21,493 nucleotides of DNA from Chryseobacterium sp. (GTDB lineage Bacteria; Bacteroidota; Bacteroidia; Flavobacteriales; Weeksellaceae): positions 1 to 21,493 of the forward strand of contig JASLCD010000188.1 of the NCBI GenBank assembly GCA_030146295.1, in the 5' to 3' direction. Shown one piece after another: positions 19,960-21,493 of the stretch. Each line of letters starts with the position of its first letter. Within the stretch, counting starts at the first letter, position 1. Under the pieces are notes generated by a model, which saw nothing but the letters and a program-made list of their open reading frames with translations, was not told the origin of the DNA and did no database searches. The translations under genes were made by a program, and so were the position numbers.

Positions 19960-21493
19960 ATGTCAGACAAATCAAAAATCTATTACACACTTACTGATGA
20001 AGCTCCAATGTTGGCGACTCACTCATTTTTACCTATTGTAAAAGCTTTTACTAAATCAGCAAATATTGAGATTGCAGTCCCGGATATTTCTTTGGCAGGA
20101 AGAATTCTAGCAAACTTTCCTGAGTTTTTAAAAGATGATCAGAAAATTGGTGATGCTTTATCAGAACTAGGACAACTGGCTACTCAACCTGACGCTAATA
20201 TTATTAAATTACCCAACATTTCGGCTTCTGTACCTCAATTGGATGCAGCTATTGCTGAACTGCAAGGTAAAGGTTTCGCCGTTCCAAATTATCCTGCAGA
20301 GCCTAAAAATGATGACGAAAAAGCAATCAAGGCTAAATATGCTAAAGTATTAGGAAGTGCTGTAAACCCTGTATTAAGAGAAGGAAACTCTGACAGACGT
20401 GCTCCAAAAGCTGTTAAAAACTATGCAAAAGCAAACCCTCACAGAATGGGTAACTGGGCATCTGACAGCAAAACTGACGTAGCTCACATGAATAATGGTG
20501 ATTTCTACGGTACAGAAACTTCTACAACATTAGAAAACGCTACAAAATACAGAATCGTATTCAAAGGAAATGATGGTTCTGAATCTGTATTAAAAGACTT
20601 CGCAGGTCTTCAGGCTGGTGAAGTAATCGACTCTTCCGTAATGAACTTAAACGCTTTGAAAGCATTTGTTCAGGAGGCGATCGAAGAAGCTAAGAATAGA
20701 AATGTACTTCTTTCCGCTCACCTTAAAGCTACAATGATGAAAATCTCTGATCCAATCATTTTTGGGGCTATTGTTGAGACTTTCTTCAAAGAAGTATTCA
20801 CTAAATATGCTGAGACTTTCAAGTCTTTAGATATTAACCCAAACAACGGTCTTGCCGATCTTTTTGAAAAAATCAAAGGAAATGCTCAGGAAGCTGACAT
20901 CAAAGCTGATATTGAGGCTGCGTTGGCTAACGGACCTAGAGTGGCAATGGTAAATTCTGACAAAGGAATTACGAATTTCCACGTACCTTCAGACATCATC
21001 GTTGATGCCTCTATGGCTGCTCTTGTAAGAGGAGGAGGTAAAATGTGGAACAAAGACGGAAACGAAGAAGATACCGTTTGTATTATTCCAGACCGTTCTT
21101 ATGCAGGTTTCTATCAGTCTGTGATTGACGATATGAAAGCGCACGGAAAATTAGATCCAACGACAATGGGATCTGTTCCAAACGTAGGTTTAATGGCTCA
21201 AAAAGCTGAAGAATATGGTTCTCACGATAAAACTTTCCAGTTAGCTGCTGACGGAACTGTAGAGGTTCAGGACGAGGCTGGAAACGTTCTTCTTTCTCAG
21301 AAAGTAGAAAAAGATGATATCTTCAGAATGTGTCAGACGAAAGATGCTCCTATCCAGGACTGGGTAAAATTAGCGGTAAACAGATCAAGACTATCTGATA
21401 CTCCTGCAATCTTCTGGCTAGACAAGGGAAGAGCTCACGACAGAGAAATCATCAAAAAAGTAGAAAAATATCTTGCTGACCATGATACAACAG
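19960..21493 (+). CDS. icd: Monomeric NADP-dependent isocitrate dehydrogenase, partial
   Basis: The frame is open from ATG at 19960 to the window end (511 codons of an expected 740 or so). It encodes the large monomeric (IDH-II type) NADP isocitrate dehydrogenase, which converts isocitrate to 2-oxoglutarate in the TCA cycle. Family signatures include LREGNSDRRAP at 139-149, NPHRMGNWASDSKTDVAHMN at 159-178 and HLKATMMKISDPIIFG at 254-269; the latter contains the catalytic Lys (256, matching Lys255 of the A. vinelandii enzyme from memory). HVPSDIIVDASMAALVRGGGK and SVPNVGLMAQKAEEYGSHDKTF are also present. The missing C-terminal third should carry the NADP-binding and metal Asp residues. It has its own promoter and is not part of the preceding operon. 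Confidence 0.95.
   Translation, partial: MSDKSKIYYTLTDEAPMLATHSFLPIVKAFTKSANIEIAVPDISLAGRILANFPEFLKDDQKIGDALSELGQLATQPDANIIKLPNISASVPQLDAAIAELQGKGFAVPNYPAEPKNDDEKAIKAKYAKVLGSAVNPVLREGNSDRRAPKAVKNYAKANPHRMGNWASDSKTDVAHMNNGDFYGTETSTTLENATKYRIVFKGNDGSESVLKDFAGLQAGEVIDSSVMNLNALKAFVQEAIEEAKNRNVLLSAHLKATMMKISDPIIFGAIVETFFKEVFTKYAETFKSLDINPNNGLADLFEKIKGNAQEADIKADIEAALANGPRVAMVNSDKGITNFHVPSDIIVDASMAALVRGGGKMWNKDGNEEDTVCIIPDRSYAGFYQSVIDDMKAHGKLDPTTMGSVPNVGLMAQKAEEYGSHDKTFQLAADGTVEVQDEAGNVLLSQKVEKDDIFRMCQTKDAPIQDWVKLAVNRSRLSDTPAIFWLDKGRAHDREIIKKVEKYLADHDTT

Noticed and set aside
1..21493. Search for CRISPR arrays, tRNA or rRNA genes, insertion sequences, integrases and phage genes.
   Set aside because: No direct-repeat/spacer pattern, no cloverleaf or rRNA-like segment and no transposase or integrase reading frame was seen; duplicated genes are tandem, not bounded by mobile-element ends.

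Overview
This window reads as a chromosomal segment of a Flavobacteriia member, most likely Chryseobacterium or a close relative. The evidence is low GC content with A-rich leaders, Bacteroidetes-type -7 boxes (TAnnTTTG) instead of -10/-35 promoters, a type IX secretion C-terminal sorting domain, a SusE/F-like surface domain, a monomeric NADP isocitrate dehydrogenase, a TetX-family monooxygenase close in sequence to Bacteroidetes Tet(X), a probable Flavo-1-type RNA and several intergenic repeats that I recognise from flavobacterial genomes. The genus is inferred by familiarity; no search was run.

Layout. Positions 1-18119 are almost entirely minus-strand. From the right-hand end leftwards (the direction of transcription) they hold: thiol peroxidase tpx; a Crp/Fnr regulator followed by an alpha/beta hydrolase; a run of two VOC (glyoxalase-fold) proteins, an AraC regulator and a TetX-like flavin monooxygenase; a DUF763 protein; a second Crp/Fnr regulator followed by two tandemly duplicated VOC genes and a DinB-fold gene; a DinB-hydrolase pair with a 2-nt gap; a PhnB-like VOC gene; an SRPBCC gene with a tiny RNA-polymerase-alpha-CTD-like gene; a two-domain PhnB-like gene; an SDR oxidoreductase; two tandem SRPBCC genes; a DoxX-type membrane protein; a secreted S9 prolyl-oligopeptidase-family peptidase; a repeat-rich spacer with a probable Flavo-1 RNA; and an ECF sigma factor. 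Positions 18281-21493 are plus-strand: a minimal T9SS-sorted protein, a secreted protein with a SusE-like domain, and the first two thirds of monomeric isocitrate dehydrogenase, cut by the window end.

How the genes may work together. Between about 3.8 and 16.9 kb, eleven small proteins of three ligand-pocket folds (six VOC/PhnB, three SRPBCC, two DinB) are interspersed with two hydrolases, an SDR and a TetX-like hydroxylase, under one AraC and two Crp/Fnr regulators. This resembles an accessory small-molecule handling (detoxification/antibiotic tolerance) region rather than one pathway. The most specific signals are these. (i) After each Crp/Fnr gene there is a palindrome of FNR-like 5-N4-5 geometry, centred 33-34 bp upstream of a -7 box of the next gene; one of these sites has been duplicated together with a VOC gene. 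(ii) The TetX homologue has two substrate-pocket substitutions. (iii) The DUF763 protein has a helix-hairpin-helix and ends exactly in the beta-clamp-binding consensus QLSLF. (iv) One DinB protein has lost two of its three metal-ligand histidines. None of these amounts to a proven new system; each is given below with a refuting test.
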